A stretch of 10,394 bases of DNA from Halocaridina rubra (taxonomy: Eukaryota; Arthropoda; Malacostraca; Decapoda; Atyidae). Both the position numbers and the translations under genes were made by a program. The stretch is taken from contig JAXCGZ010022065.1 of NCBI GenBank assembly GCA_037179515.1, forward strand, positions 10,001 to 20,394. Reading direction: 5' to 3'. Within the stretch, counting starts at the first letter, position 1, and every line of letters begins with the position of its first letter. Shown here piece by piece: positions 1 to 9,952 of this stretch. The notes beneath the pieces are model-generated. The model worked only from the letters and a program-made list of their open reading frames with translations, was not told the DNA's origin and made no database searches.

Positions 1-306
1 ATGATATAGATGTCATGCTAGAATGTTTTCAAAGTATGTTTTTGAGCTATCTTGAAAATATCACCTTTATATATAGTTTAAAGAATTTATTTTACTTAAA
101 ATTGGAATGCCTTCAGCATTTATTTTCAAGAGTTTTGTAAATATCTTCTATCAAACTAGATGAAAATAAGATTCATATTCATATTTCGATTTTTTTCAAA
201 AACCTTTTTCAAGAATACTAAAAATAGTTTCTTGGTACTTTGAAATAAATAGGATTTATATTTCATTTTGGAACTTTTGGAAAATCTGCTTCAAAAATAT
301 TTGAGA
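1..306. other. AT-rich non-coding DNA with old diverged repeats
   Basis: No coding frame of note. The stretch is rich in short variants of TTTTCAA and TTGAAAA, and parts of it recur downstream. Positions 208-235 match 692-719 at 23 of 28 bases. Positions 20-43 resemble 2018-2040. This looks like the remains of an old repeat family, but the divergence is too high to define a unit. Confidence 0.4.
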
Positions 307-719
307 TTGGCCCGATTTCTTAAACAGTGTAAGCCTAGGATACCATATTGTTAGTTAGCTAGACACACATGAATGGATTTCATAAACGTATCTGACGCAG
401 TTTTTTGTATGTCTAGGATCCCGTACGGGATCCTAGCCAAACACAAAACCGTGTCAGATGAGCTTATGAAATCCATTTATGTGTGCCTAGCTAACTAACA
501 ACATGGCATCCTAGGCTTACACTGTTTAAGAAATCAGGCCAAAGTATCTTACTAAAATTGAGATAAATCTAAATAATATTTCATGCTTGATTATTTTCAA
601 TATAGATTTCCAGAAAATTTGAAAATGTTTCATATGCAGTCATAAATGAACATTATTTATATTTGATATTCAAATCTTTTGACCACTTATATTCAAGGAT
701 ACCAATAATGTTTTCTTGG
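208..719. repeat. Diverged direct repeat pair (208-235 and 692-719)
   Basis: The two 28-base segments, both starting TTCAAG/TTCAAGG and ending TTTCTTGG, agree at 23 positions without gaps. Weaker similarity continues to a shared ATAGGAT block about 20-25 bases later. Their starts lie 484 bases apart, and the 236-bp palindrome sits between them. Without the palindrome the spacing would be about 248 bases. Confidence 0.4.
307..542. repeat. 236-bp near-perfect palindrome (foldback, MITE-like)
   Basis: The left arm 307-424 and right arm 425-542 are each 118 bases and are reverse complements at about 105 positions, with no gaps and no loop. The outer ends are TTGGCC and GGCCAA. The centre is a perfect 24-bp palindrome at 413-436 containing GGATCCCGTACGGGATCC. 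About nine of the roughly 13 arm mismatches are transitions. A non-autonomous foldback DNA transposon or MITE would look like this, but I see no clear target-site duplication in the flanks and no transposase. A recent inverted duplication is the alternative. If transcribed, it would form one long RNA hairpin. Confidence 0.85.
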
Positions 720-878
720 AAATTAATTGTCAATATAGGATATTTCTATCTCGAACAAAGAATACCTATTTTCATATAACTATTTTCAAAACATCTAGAA
801 TATTAAATGATGGAGAGTCACGGTTGTAAATTTCATACTAAATATATTTTGCGAAAAATAATTAAGATTTTCTCATTG

Positions 879-915
879 GAAAGATTCTCATTAATTGTGC
901 TAATAAGAATCTTTC
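879..915. repeat. Hairpin with 15-bp stem
   Basis: The left arm 879-893 (GAAAGATTCTCATTA) is the reverse complement of 901-915 with one mismatch, leaving a 7-base loop (894-900). It is long enough not to be trivial in AT-rich DNA, but there is no context to assign a role. Confidence 0.5.
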
Positions 916-1210
916 AATTATTCAGTTATTATAACGTGCATTTTCAAAAATGTTGAAAAATTGTGTGAAGTAAGTAGTTGTTTCTTATATGGCACAAATT
1001 GCTCATTATCTTATTTCAAAGGTATGAAAATGTCTTGGAAGTGCTAGTCACACCCTCAATCAATCCTATGCTTGACTCAAATGCATATGTTTACATATTT
1101 ATCCCATCAACATGTATAATATATTTTTGCTCCCTCTCTTTCATATATCATATCACAAATATTCTTGGAAATATAATATCAGACATTAAAATGCATATTG
1201 TTCTAAAAGC

Positions 1211-1403
1211 TTCAGTAATTGTTTGGTAACTATTTGCAATTACCCAATTGTTATGCATAAAGCCATTTGGTTAAAGTATATTTATGTAAACTATCAAGGA
1301 ACAGCCTACAACATATAAAATATGGCAAAAACTATTCCCTTAAATGTTTCAGCAGCTGTTTGATATTTATTTGCACTGATCCAATTGATATGCATAAAGC
1401 ATT
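1211..1403. repeat. Two tandem copies of a 137-bp period repeat
   Basis: Positions 1211-1267 and 1348-1403 share TTCAG, GTTTG, TATTTGCA, CCAATTG and ATGCATAAAGC blocks in the same order, at a constant offset of 137 bases until a single-base indel near the end. This resembles two units of an old satellite-like tandem repeat. A possible third, much weaker unit lies around 1074-1130. Confidence 0.55.
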
Positions 1404-1936
1404 CCCAACATAATTTTAAAGGACCACGCTAAAACGTCTAAAAAAGTTTTGGTACAAAGGTATCAACGTGTTCTTGCAATGCTATGCTAGAATAGCGAAT
1501 GCAAGTGTACAAACAACTCGTCTCACGTGGGTCTAATTAGCATGTATGAAATGCTTATAGCTGGAATACTTACTGCATATGTTTCCATGCTGACCAACAA
1601 CGCCATCTAAATCCAAAGAGACATCCTTATTTCACCCACTATTTTGCTAGACTAGTGGTGTATGCCCTCTTAAACCACTATATTAGACAATTTAATTGTA
1701 AACCGTTACTGGTGGAGCAGCCTTTTCATCTTGGAACTTTGGATTCATATGTGAAAATAATTTTTCAAGAATTATTGACAAACTCTTAGGACAGAAAACA
1801 TAATATGTGCAAAATACCTCTCTGCTTGAATGATTTTCCAATACTCTGTACATCTAGCTGCCATGATGTTTGTAACGCACGTGAAATTATATTGCGAAAT
1901 TGCACGTGCTTTAAGAACAGCCTGTATATACGCATA

Positions 1937-1970
1937 GTTATCAATGAACCAATATGAAATTATTGATAAC
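1937..1970. repeat. Hairpin with 9-bp perfect stem
   Basis: GTTATCAAT at 1937-1945 is matched by ATTGATAAC at 1962-1970, with a 16-base loop. The stem is short and AT-rich, so chance is possible. Confidence 0.35.
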
Positions 1971-2437
1971 AGATACTGAATAAGCAATCTTATTAAAATT
2001 TGGAGAAATATCTATCTGAGAATGCTTTCAAAATGTTTGTAAACTGTGCATGTTAAGTTAATAAGCTAAGTGCATATCGCCTTTGGTTCGAAAATTTCTA
2101 AATATAAATTCATAATGTGTGAAAGAACCAATTTATTTTCTGAATACATTTTGACGTGAAACACTTTGAGTATATGCCTCCCTTTTTTATATCAAATATT
2201 TGCCTTAAATTCCACAATATATGTCTTTCTATAATTTTAAAAGTCAGGCAAAAAACTCATCAACGGATATAATCTCTACAAAATATTTAAACATGTTACT
2301 TTATGAAGAAAATCTGTTTTATCCCATGACAAACCACAAAATACCTATTTTTTATTTAATAGAATTTTCCTGAAATATCTATGCCTGTACAAAAAAAAAA
2401 TTCTTTTTGTGATATTTGGCTGAGTGGACGCTAAAAG

Positions 2438-2492
2438 CTATTTTTTTTATTAAAAAAAATAGAAAGGAGTTAATTAAAAGTCCCCTCCTTTC
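2438..2492. repeat. Two abutting inverted repeats
   Basis: CTATTTTTTTT at 2438-2448 pairs with AAAAAAAATAG at 2452-2462 (3-base loop). The last G of this hairpin is also the first base of GAAAGGAG at 2462-2469, which pairs with CTCCTTTC at 2485-2492. The two hairpins therefore share one base. The poly-T/poly-A stem alone could be chance, but the back-to-back arrangement is unusual. No function is assigned. Confidence 0.45.
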
Positions 2493-2654
2493 ACCCAATT
2501 TAGTCGTTTATTTTTGATCTCAAAAATGTGAACAAATGCTTATAAATTAATTGGTAAAGCTAATGGGCAGATAGGTATGTTACGTTACTTATATTTGTAA
2601 GCTGAACTAAAATTTCTCATAAGTAGTCAGAGACTCGATCTTAAACTTAAATCA

Positions 2655-3981
2655 AATTTCAAGTTGTACGCATACCAACGTGAAGATTTGATTAGCTTCC
2701 TCTTACACCTCCTGAGGGATGACTACTGCTTTCGGTCCCACAACCCTGATCAGGTAGCCCTAGCTGTTGCCGAGATCATAACCTCTGGAATGGAGATGTT
2801 CATCACCTTCTCTATGAAAACGTTTTCTCCCCCTAATCCTTGGTTTGACCGTGCCTGCTCCATGGCTATCAAGGCCAGGGATTGGAAACTCCAGTCGTAC
2901 CAAGCCTCTCCATTTAATTTAATTCGCTCTGCTTTTATTACCACTAGGAATAGCTGTACTGCTCATATTCGAAGGTCTAAAGCTTCCCTTATAAGAGGAA
3001 ATGTTGGTGACCTTATCTCCTCTCCCATTGATAAATGTTTCTGCTCATTAGACAAATATATCTCCAGAAACTTCTGTAATTCAAGCTTTCCTCCTCTCAT
3101 TCGTTCTGATGGTTCTATAGCTTGCTCTTTCACTGATAAAACCACTCTCATTGGGTCTAATTTTTATGCCAACACTTCCATAAACGATTGCAGCGCACTT
3201 CTCCCTCAATCTTTACCCTTCCCTTATCCTTTCTTCACGCATAGTTCATTAGAGTCTTTGTTCACTAAAGACGAACCGAGCATCTGGTCCCGATGATTTC
3301 GATGCAAGGTTCATTAAGGAGTTTTGCCTCAATCGCTCAACAAGTATAAAATTTTTCATTTTGGAAGCATACTCTAGTGCAACCTGTTCTTAAGAAGGAT
3401 GACCGCTCTGTTTTTTCAAACTACTGACCTATTGCCCTAACCTCTTCTTTCACTAAAGACTTCGAAGCTTTGCTTAATTTTCACTTCTTGAAACATTCTG
3501 AATCTAACTCGCTTATCTCCAATCACTGGTATGGATTCCATAAAGCAAGATCCACTGGTGACCACCTGTCCCATCTTTCTCATGTATGATCATCTTCTCT
3601 GGAGAACTCTGAAGAATCTATTTTCGCCACCCTTGATATCTCTAAGGTTTTTGACTTAGTCTGGCACAAGCTCTGTTGGCCAAACTCCCTGCTTATGGCT
3701 GTACCCCTTTTTACTGTTTTCAGATTTTCAGTTTACTTTCTGACAGTTTTATATATGTGGTTGTTATCGTGGCAACAGCTAACCCATTCCCTGTTACCAG
3801 TGCTGTTCAAACTGGTCTATTCTCTCACCTACTCTGTTCCTTCTCTTCATCAACTATCTTTTTCAGTCCCCATTCTCCTCTCATCTTTACGCCTTATCTA
3901 ACTATTCTACCCTTCATTTTTCCTTTGGCTTTTCATCACAACCTTCATCTGCGAGTCACAATCAGTCTCATATCACTCTTC
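2655..3981 (+). pseudogene. Decayed Jockey-like LINE ORF2, pre-RT linker and N-terminal RT
   Basis: This is a relic of a non-LTR retrotransposon reverse transcriptase, which in intact elements copies the element's RNA at a nicked target site. The linker between endonuclease and RT is readable in frame 3 up to the stop at 3296. It includes NPWFDRAC, KARDWKLQSYQASP, TRNSCTAHIRRSKAS, NFCNSSFPPLIRSDGSIAC and SNFYANTS. The RT starts at ASGPDDFDARFIKE (from 3280, frame 1) and continues in frame 2 from 3374 (LVQPVLKK, PIALTSSFTK, YGFHKARSTGDHLSH). Motif A is LDISKVFDLVWHK with its Asp at 3635-3637. Frame 1 resumes near 3676 (AKLPAYG), then frame 3 at 3834 (LFLLFINYL). In-frame stops lie at 3425 and 3587. 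The catalytic YADD site reads YALS at 3888-3899. The endonuclease is absent, consistent with 5' truncation. The family style is Jockey superfamily; the exact clade is uncertain. Confidence 0.85.
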
Positions 3982-4211
<230 letters not shown>

Positions 4212-5039
4212 GTAACTTAGGGAATTTTTGTGGGCAGCTTAATTTAGGCCCCAGTAATTCAGGATATAGAATGGCAGTATAAGCTTTTACTTCTCATAGG
4301 TTAGCGTGGCCATATAAAGCTACATTTATATTTTTTTCAATTTTATTGCCTGGATTTCCTCTCATTTACCAAGCCCTGTACTGCGTTTTAGTCTTAGCCT
4401 AGACGTATGATTTTTTTCGAGTTTGTTAGTTTGCGGCATTACGTGACTTAGAATGCGTTCTCACTAAGTTGTATATTAGGTGTAAACCTGACTACTAACC
4501 TGAAAGGAGGTAGCCTATGGTGTATCTACAAGTTGCTTAAGCCAGTTTTCCTCATTAAATTATTGTGTATCACCAGTGATTAGTGGTACATCAGACATAA
4601 CCTACATCTTGATGTTTAGTCTAAACATAGCCTGTGCTGTAAGGTTTCTGTGAAATACTTTGTGTTCAGTGTATAAGAGTGTAATTCTAGTACATAAAAC
4701 ATTTGCTCATTTTCTTTAAATATGTGTAGTGTTTCTTTTCATAAATTACATGCTTCTGTTCCTGGGATATTCTTAATTTGAGCCCACGGACACATTCGAA
4801 GTGCATTTATGATGTGTACTGCGTATTGGGGATTAGATTACAACATCTTCAGATAATTTTATTAGGTCTATCCAGGTTTACTTTTTCTAGTCTTTACTTG
4901 AGTGGTGCTAAGTGTGTATGTAATTATATGAGTTTCTTGGTATGTTTTCTAGTCTTCGCTACGGCATCTTGTAAGATTTCTGAGTACTCATTGATTGGAT
5001 GCAGAGCAATGGTCACGAGCTAATCCAGTCTTAGTGAAA
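4212..5039 (+). other. Putative 5' LTR and leader of the BEL/Pao relic
   Basis: About 830 bases without coding potential lie between the microsatellite and the first gag-like codons, the right place and size for a 5' LTR plus leader. TGTGGG at 4229 could be an LTR start and TATAAA at 4313-4318 a promoter element. The sequence just before gag (TTGGATGC at about 4996-5003) could hold a decayed primer binding site. None of this is proven, because there is no second LTR to compare. The TAGAATGCGTTC word at 4449-4460 also occurs in both SINE-like units at the right end of the window. Confidence 0.45.
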
Positions 5040-6189
5040 ATGAAGACTAATGTTGAATTATTACAGACGAGGAGGAACAAATACTTGGAGGTATGGGATG
5101 AATATATCTCCGAGAGAGAATATATGATAGTCTTGAAAGGAAACATGATGAATCTGAAACCGTATATGATAAACAGAGACAATCCTATTTTTAACGTTTA
5201 GGGCCAGTTACAAGGCACAGCAACCATGGTACTCATAACCCCAAAACCGTAGTAGAGCATGTTTACCAGAAGTTAGGATTAACAGTTTTTATGGCAAACT
5301 GGAAGAATGGCAAAGCTGGTGGGATAGTTTTAATTCATTGGTACATGACCAGCAGGAAATGAAGAGAGTTTTGAAAATGAAATGCTTGAAATCTAGCTTT
5401 ACTGATAAAGCATCATCAGTCATCTTGGGGTTTCGGATTAGCGATCAGGATTATGATGATTCCATAGCTTCATTGACTAATAGATTTGCTAACTCGGAAA
5501 GTGTGAAGCTAGCACTTCTGTTGCAGTTGGTTGATATTCTAAAACCAAGGAATGTAACAAAGGATTTAGATCAATTCAGAATAGAGTATGAAATAATATT
5601 GAAGACTCTGAAGCATTATGTTCCTGATTTACAATTTTCCTATCAGTTTATAGCTACATTATTGCACAGCCAACTATCTGCATAGGCAGAAAGATTTATT
5701 TTTCAAAAGCTACAGACAAAATATTTCTCTGTTGATCAGATCAGTACTCATCTTGCAGACCACATAGTGTTTCCTGAAAAGGCTCTAGAGTGTGTCAAAT
5801 ATCCCATTAAATAAATTGGGATGAAACCAAAGAGTCATCATAGTGAAGACGTCAGACAAGAATCGGAAGGAACTTACCTTGTAAGGGTGAAGAGTTTGAA
5901 GAGTACAAATAAAGCATGTTTGCAGTGTTCTATGGAAGAACACAGAGCTAAGCATATTTCGAAGTTTCCAGATGCAAGCCTTCTTCGAGGGAGGTTGTCT
6001 CAAGTTGGATGCTGCTCCAGATGTTTACATATTCTGCATGATAGGAAATACAAAAAAGCTGTTAAGTGTAAGTCTTTTCCCAAAGGAAATAATACTGATA
6101 GTTTCTGTTACACTAATTTTAGAGAAAGATCTCAAAATGTAACTGAATCAGACACCATGGCTAATGTAGGTGCTGATTTGGAGACTTAG
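5040..6189 (+). pseudogene. gag: BEL/Pao gag relic (DUF1759 and zinc knuckles)
   Basis: Gag forms the particle that packages element RNA. The N-terminal piece begins at a possible ATG at 5040 and runs to about 5201 (ELLQTRRNKYLEVWDEYISE). A frame change follows. The DUF1759 region is readable in frame 1 from about 5263 (LPEVRINSFYGKLEEWQSWW, then SLVHDQQEMKRVLKMKCL, SLTNRFAN, LATLLHSQ-like text), with stops at 5683-5685 and 5812-5814 but no loss of frame. The same frame carries two zinc-knuckle-like groups: C-x2-C-x4-H with Cys codons at 5917 and 5926, and CSRC at 6013-6024. The residue expected to be the last Cys of the first knuckle is His (5953-5955). The relic ends at the stop at 6187-6189. 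Gag and pol are usually one polyprotein in this group. Confidence 0.85.
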
Positions 6190-6694
6190 TTTTGCAGTTA
6201 GATATAGTATAGAGACGTCGACTAGTTTTAAAGGGTTTTCATTCGAGCCCCATAGAAGGAAATTTCCTATTGTTATGCTTCTAGTCTCGATGGGGAAAAG
6301 GGTGAAGAAAGTAAAGGTAGCATTGGTTGACATTTACCAGACAAGATTACTTCCCCTGGTCTTGCTAGAGTTCATAGATTCCATTGAGTGGACACCATTG
6401 AAGTTTCTAATGAAATTACCTCATACATCATCTTGGACATTAATCCTATGATCGGATGTGACTTTTTTATAGACTTTATTAGTGGAATAGTGAAGCATGA
6501 TAACATTAATATGTTTCAAACACCCAGTGGTTACATTCTGTTTGGTAAATTACCACCCAGTTATTTGGGAAATTCAGAATCTCAAAATCAGGCCAATATA
6601 CTTATTTGCAGGCTGACTATTAATGATTCCCCTGTTGCTGTTAATGATAACATTGAGGAGAACAGTAAACCTGTTCATAAGTTACTGGAACTTC
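6190..6694 (+). pseudogene. BEL/Pao aspartic protease relic (DUF1758-like)
   Basis: The protease cleaves the gag-pol polyprotein in intact elements. In frame 2, from about 6200, the text includes KFPIVMLLVSMGKRVKKVKV followed by ALVDIYQT. This sits where retropepsins carry the D-T/S-G active site, so only the Asp survives here. The C-terminal half continues in frame 1 from about 6388, with ILDINPMIGCDFFIDFISG and FQTPSGYILFGKLP, the typical IGxDxxxD and T-x-x-G-x-x-x-x-G spacing of BEL proteases. At least one frameshift lies near 6385. The remaining frame 1 text, to the stop at 6726, is low-information linker towards the RT. Confidence 0.7.
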
Positions 6695-7483
6695 AACAGC
6701 GGCACCTGCTATTGAAGATGAGTTAGCATATAAAAAGGATGTTGATAGTGTTGAGTACAGGGATGGTTAGTATTTTGTAAGGCTTTCCAGGAAAAGGAAT
6801 TCCCCATTTTTACCTAATAACTATGGAAGGGCTCTACGTTAAGGAAATACATTGTGGACAAATTTAGTTAAGATTCTTGGATGCTTGGATGAATAACACA
6901 AAGTTATTCAGAATCAGCTGGAGCAAAGATTTGTTGAAAGAGTTCTAGATGTTGTAGCAAGCCAAGGAATTCATTATATTCCTCGTCATGTCATGCTCAA
7001 AGATTCAGTCACAACGCCACTCATGTCTATAATTGCAGCACCAAAGCAAGCAAAGATAGTTCTTCCTTAAATGATTGTTTGATTACTGGCCCTTCTTTAA
7101 TAAAGAAGTTGTGTGATGTGTTGTTGAAGTTTTGAACTAATGAGTTTGCTTTCAGTGCAAATATAAGCAAACCATTTTAAGAGTAGGATTATATCATATG
7201 GATTGTGATTTCAATAAATTTTGTTGCTGAAGGAGCCACATAATCCTGATGCTGGATTGTAACTTACAGCTTCCCCAGTGTGCTATTTGACAGTACTTCA
7301 TTGCCATGTTTGTTGATGATGACATTGGATTATCATTTACTGAGATCAGAGAGTCCATTTAAGGATCTAATATCAAAACAATTTCATGTAGACAATTTCC
7401 AGGGTACATCTGCAGATGAGACAAAATTGATGCAGTTTTATACTTTGGCTAATGAACAAATGCATAAAGCAAAATACCGTTAA
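6695..7483 (+). pseudogene. pol: BEL/Pao reverse transcriptase relic
   Basis: In intact elements this domain makes cDNA from the element RNA. Frame 3 from about 6700 gives YFVRLSRKRNSPFLPNNYGR, QLEQRFVERV and GIHYIPRHVMLKDS, with stops at 6768, 6840 and 6894. Frame 2, from about 7050, gives SLNDCLITGPSLIKKLCDVL. Motif A reads FSANISKPF at 7151-7177: the residue at 7160-7162, normally the catalytic Asp, is Asn. A motif B-like block, VLFDSTSLPCLLMMTLDYHL, lies at about 7280-7339. Motif C reads HVDN at 7385-7396, where most relatives have YVDD or YVDN. The thumb/connection text QGTSADETKLMQFYTLANEQ follows, with a stop at 7481. The RT is inactive by both interruption and active-site change. Confidence 0.88.
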
Positions 7484-8210
7484 GAAATTGGGTGACTAAT
7501 AATGCACAGCTCAGATTTAAGATCGAAGATGAATTTCTTAATAATACTATTCCATCGCAATCTTCAGTTTTGGCTTTGAAATGGAATGTTGATTCAGATT
7601 TGTTTAGTCTTAAACCAGTTAGCATGACGGTGCCTGAAGTTGTTTTTAAGCATAAACTACCAAGATTAGTTTCAACCATATTTGACTCATTGTGTTTACT
7701 TTCCCTCATCATTATCAGAGGGAAAATTCTAATTCAGATTGCCTAGAGGACTGATTCCTCCTGGAATGATCCTTTACCTAACAAATTTCTTTAAGAATGG
7801 CAAGAGTTGAGCGAGGAGTTTATGATGCTTTGTAGTTTGCTAGTCCCTAGCAAAGTAGCAGTGTTATGGCAGAATTACAGTCTGCATATTTTTTGTGATA
7901 GTTCCATCAAAGCTACTGGCTGTGCTGTGTATCTGGTAGGGTACGACAGAGGTAATTTAGTGATGGCAAAAGATAAAGTCATCCCTCTTAAGACTAAAAC
8001 CTTTCCTCAATTAGAACTCACTTCCATTTGGTAGAGCTTTAAGGTAGCTCGTTTTGTTCATTAAGTTTTGAGCATCATCAATATGACACAATCTGTAATT
8101 TGATCAGATAATGAAGCAGCGATTCAGTGGGTTAGGAATGATAACTCGAATATTACGTATGTGAGGAATAAAGTTGCTGAATTAAAGAAATATCTGATAA
8201 TTATCTGATT
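7475..8210 (+). pseudogene. pol: BEL/Pao Peptidase_A17 and RNase H relic
   Basis: A single frame (frame 1) stays readable for over 700 bases through five nonsense codons (about 7744, 7792, 8032, 8062, 8101). The Peptidase_A17 region, a BEL/Pao hallmark, shows LALKWNVDSDLFSLKPVSMT, then KHKLPRLVSTIFDSLCLLS and IIRGKILIQIA (about 7570-7743). RNase H follows, with SLHIFCDSSIKATGCAVYLV from about 7879 (its Asp in FCDSS), PLKTKTFPQLELTSIW just before the stop at 8032, and SDNEAAIQWVRNDNSNITYV from 8104. The RNase H would remove the RNA template in an intact element. Loss of frame without loss of similarity happens only near 8180-8200. Confidence 0.85.
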
Positions 8211-9166
8211 TTTCATGTACCTTTAGAGGAAAACCCTGCTGACTTTGTGACTAAAGGAATCACATTTGAGAACTCCTTTTTGTTTAAAGGATCTTCTTGG
8301 TTATCTTATGTTTATAGCCAAAGCAGAAGGACGAAGTTGTATATTAGATCACAGCAAAACGGCAACCAGAGTCTATTGCTGTTGAATGCATATGTGAAGC
8401 TAAGAAATATTCTTAATTGCACATGATCTTTAGAGTTACTAAATATGTGTTCCAGTTCTGAAGCACTTGTTTTGCTCCAATCATTTCGTAATAGTATGGT
8501 GATGAGAACTATTCTAGAACCTGCCATCTATTGGCTACGATGTTCTAAGCTGATAAATTACCAGGAAATCTTAAGTTGGTTGTTTTACAATGAAAATAGA
8601 GACACAGTTATGTTACTGGCTTATGTAATCTTCTGTGGAAGCCAACCAATCTAGATGCCTAATGTTCTGTTTTGAAAAGGGATTTAGGTTTCTATTTTGA
8701 TGATTCAGTAGCGTTAGTTAAATCAAGAGGTGGTCTGCATCACTCTAATTTAAATAAAAGTACAAAAAATCCTAGGCTATGATAATGGCACCAAAAGATT
8801 ACATCACTGTATTCTTTATCTAGAGGGCACATAGGTAAATGATTACACGGAGGAGTGCAAGATACCCTAGCTATAGTTTGACGACAGTGTTGGATTCCGA
8901 AGGGTTGACAAGCGGTCCAAAATGTTATAAGAGTAGTGTGTAACATGCAAAAATATTGAGAGAAAACCATGCATATATCTGGGCCTCCCTCCTTGCATTG
9001 TCTAGAGTTGTGTTAAATAGACCATGAGAAGTAGTGGGCATGGATTATGCAAGACCCCATATTAATTACCAAGACAGATGATGGTGACCCTAGGAAGGTG
9101 TATATATAACTTTTTACATGCTCATCCACAAGAAGTGTTCAATTGAACTTAGCTCAAAATATGACA
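8211..9166 (+). pseudogene. pol: BEL/Pao integrase relic, truncated in the catalytic core
   Basis: The integrase inserts element cDNA in intact copies. FHVPLEENPADFVTKGITF (frame 3, from about 8211) is the conserved HVP-x-x-x-NPAD block that follows RNase H in this group. A poorly readable stretch comes next, then DLGFYFDDSVALVKSRGGLH from 8681. The zinc-binding region has His codons at 8828-8830 and 8845-8847 (HGGVQDTLAI), CWIPKG, and a CVTC in another frame at 8937-8948, matching the HHCC pattern. The catalytic core begins at GMDY-like sequence with its Asp at 9043-9045. It then continues in frame 2 as ITKTDDGDPRKVYI and CSSTRSVQLNLAQNMT, ending at 9166. The second Asp and the Glu of the D,D-35-E triad are absent because the element breaks off there. 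Confidence 0.83.
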
Positions 9167-9940
<774 letters not shown>

Positions 9941-9952
9941 CAACATTATTTT

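Larger units (their letters stand above)
543..2654. other. AT-rich non-coding DNA, no gene recognised
   Basis: Open frames here are short, on both strands, and none of the translations resembles a known family or has biased composition suggesting a real protein. The stretch holds the tandem pair at 1211-1403, hairpins at 879-915, 1937-1970 and 2438-2492, A/T runs around 2391-2460, and recurring TTTTCAA-type words. Positions 549-575 resemble 1988-2017 (a CTTATTAAAATT-like block), again pointing to a scattered old repeat family. Confidence 0.5.
4212..9166 (+). mobile_element. BEL/Pao LTR retrotransposon relic, 3' truncated
   Basis: The domain order leader, DUF1759 gag, zinc knuckles, aspartic protease, RT, Peptidase_A17, RNase H, integrase zinc-binding region and integrase core is diagnostic of BEL/Pao elements of animals. 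The readable protein spans about 4.1 kb and is interrupted by many nonsense codons and frameshifts. The integrase core stops early at about 9166, and no 3' LTR is present, so LTR divergence cannot be used for dating and the LTR ends cannot be fixed. The left edge is uncertain: it may be at the end of the microsatellite (4212) or at a TGTGGG at 4229. The element is not functional. Confidence 0.88.

Noticed and set aside
978..1229. An 83-residue frame with hydrophobic stretches
   Set aside because: AT-rich DNA gives hydrophobic translations by default. There is no family resemblance or start context, and part overlaps the 137-bp tandem repeat.
1520..1912. Three CACGTG (E-box) sites within 400 bases, two of them forming a small inverted repeat at about 1875-1910
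   Set aside because: No gene nearby for them to control, and a 6-base word is too short to support a regulatory call.
1772..1987. A 71-residue frame on the minus strand
   Set aside because: No recognisable domain; it overlaps a hairpin and AT-rich repeat relics.
2750..3151. Minus-strand frames opposite the LINE linker
   Set aside because: They are shadows of the + strand LINE coding relic.
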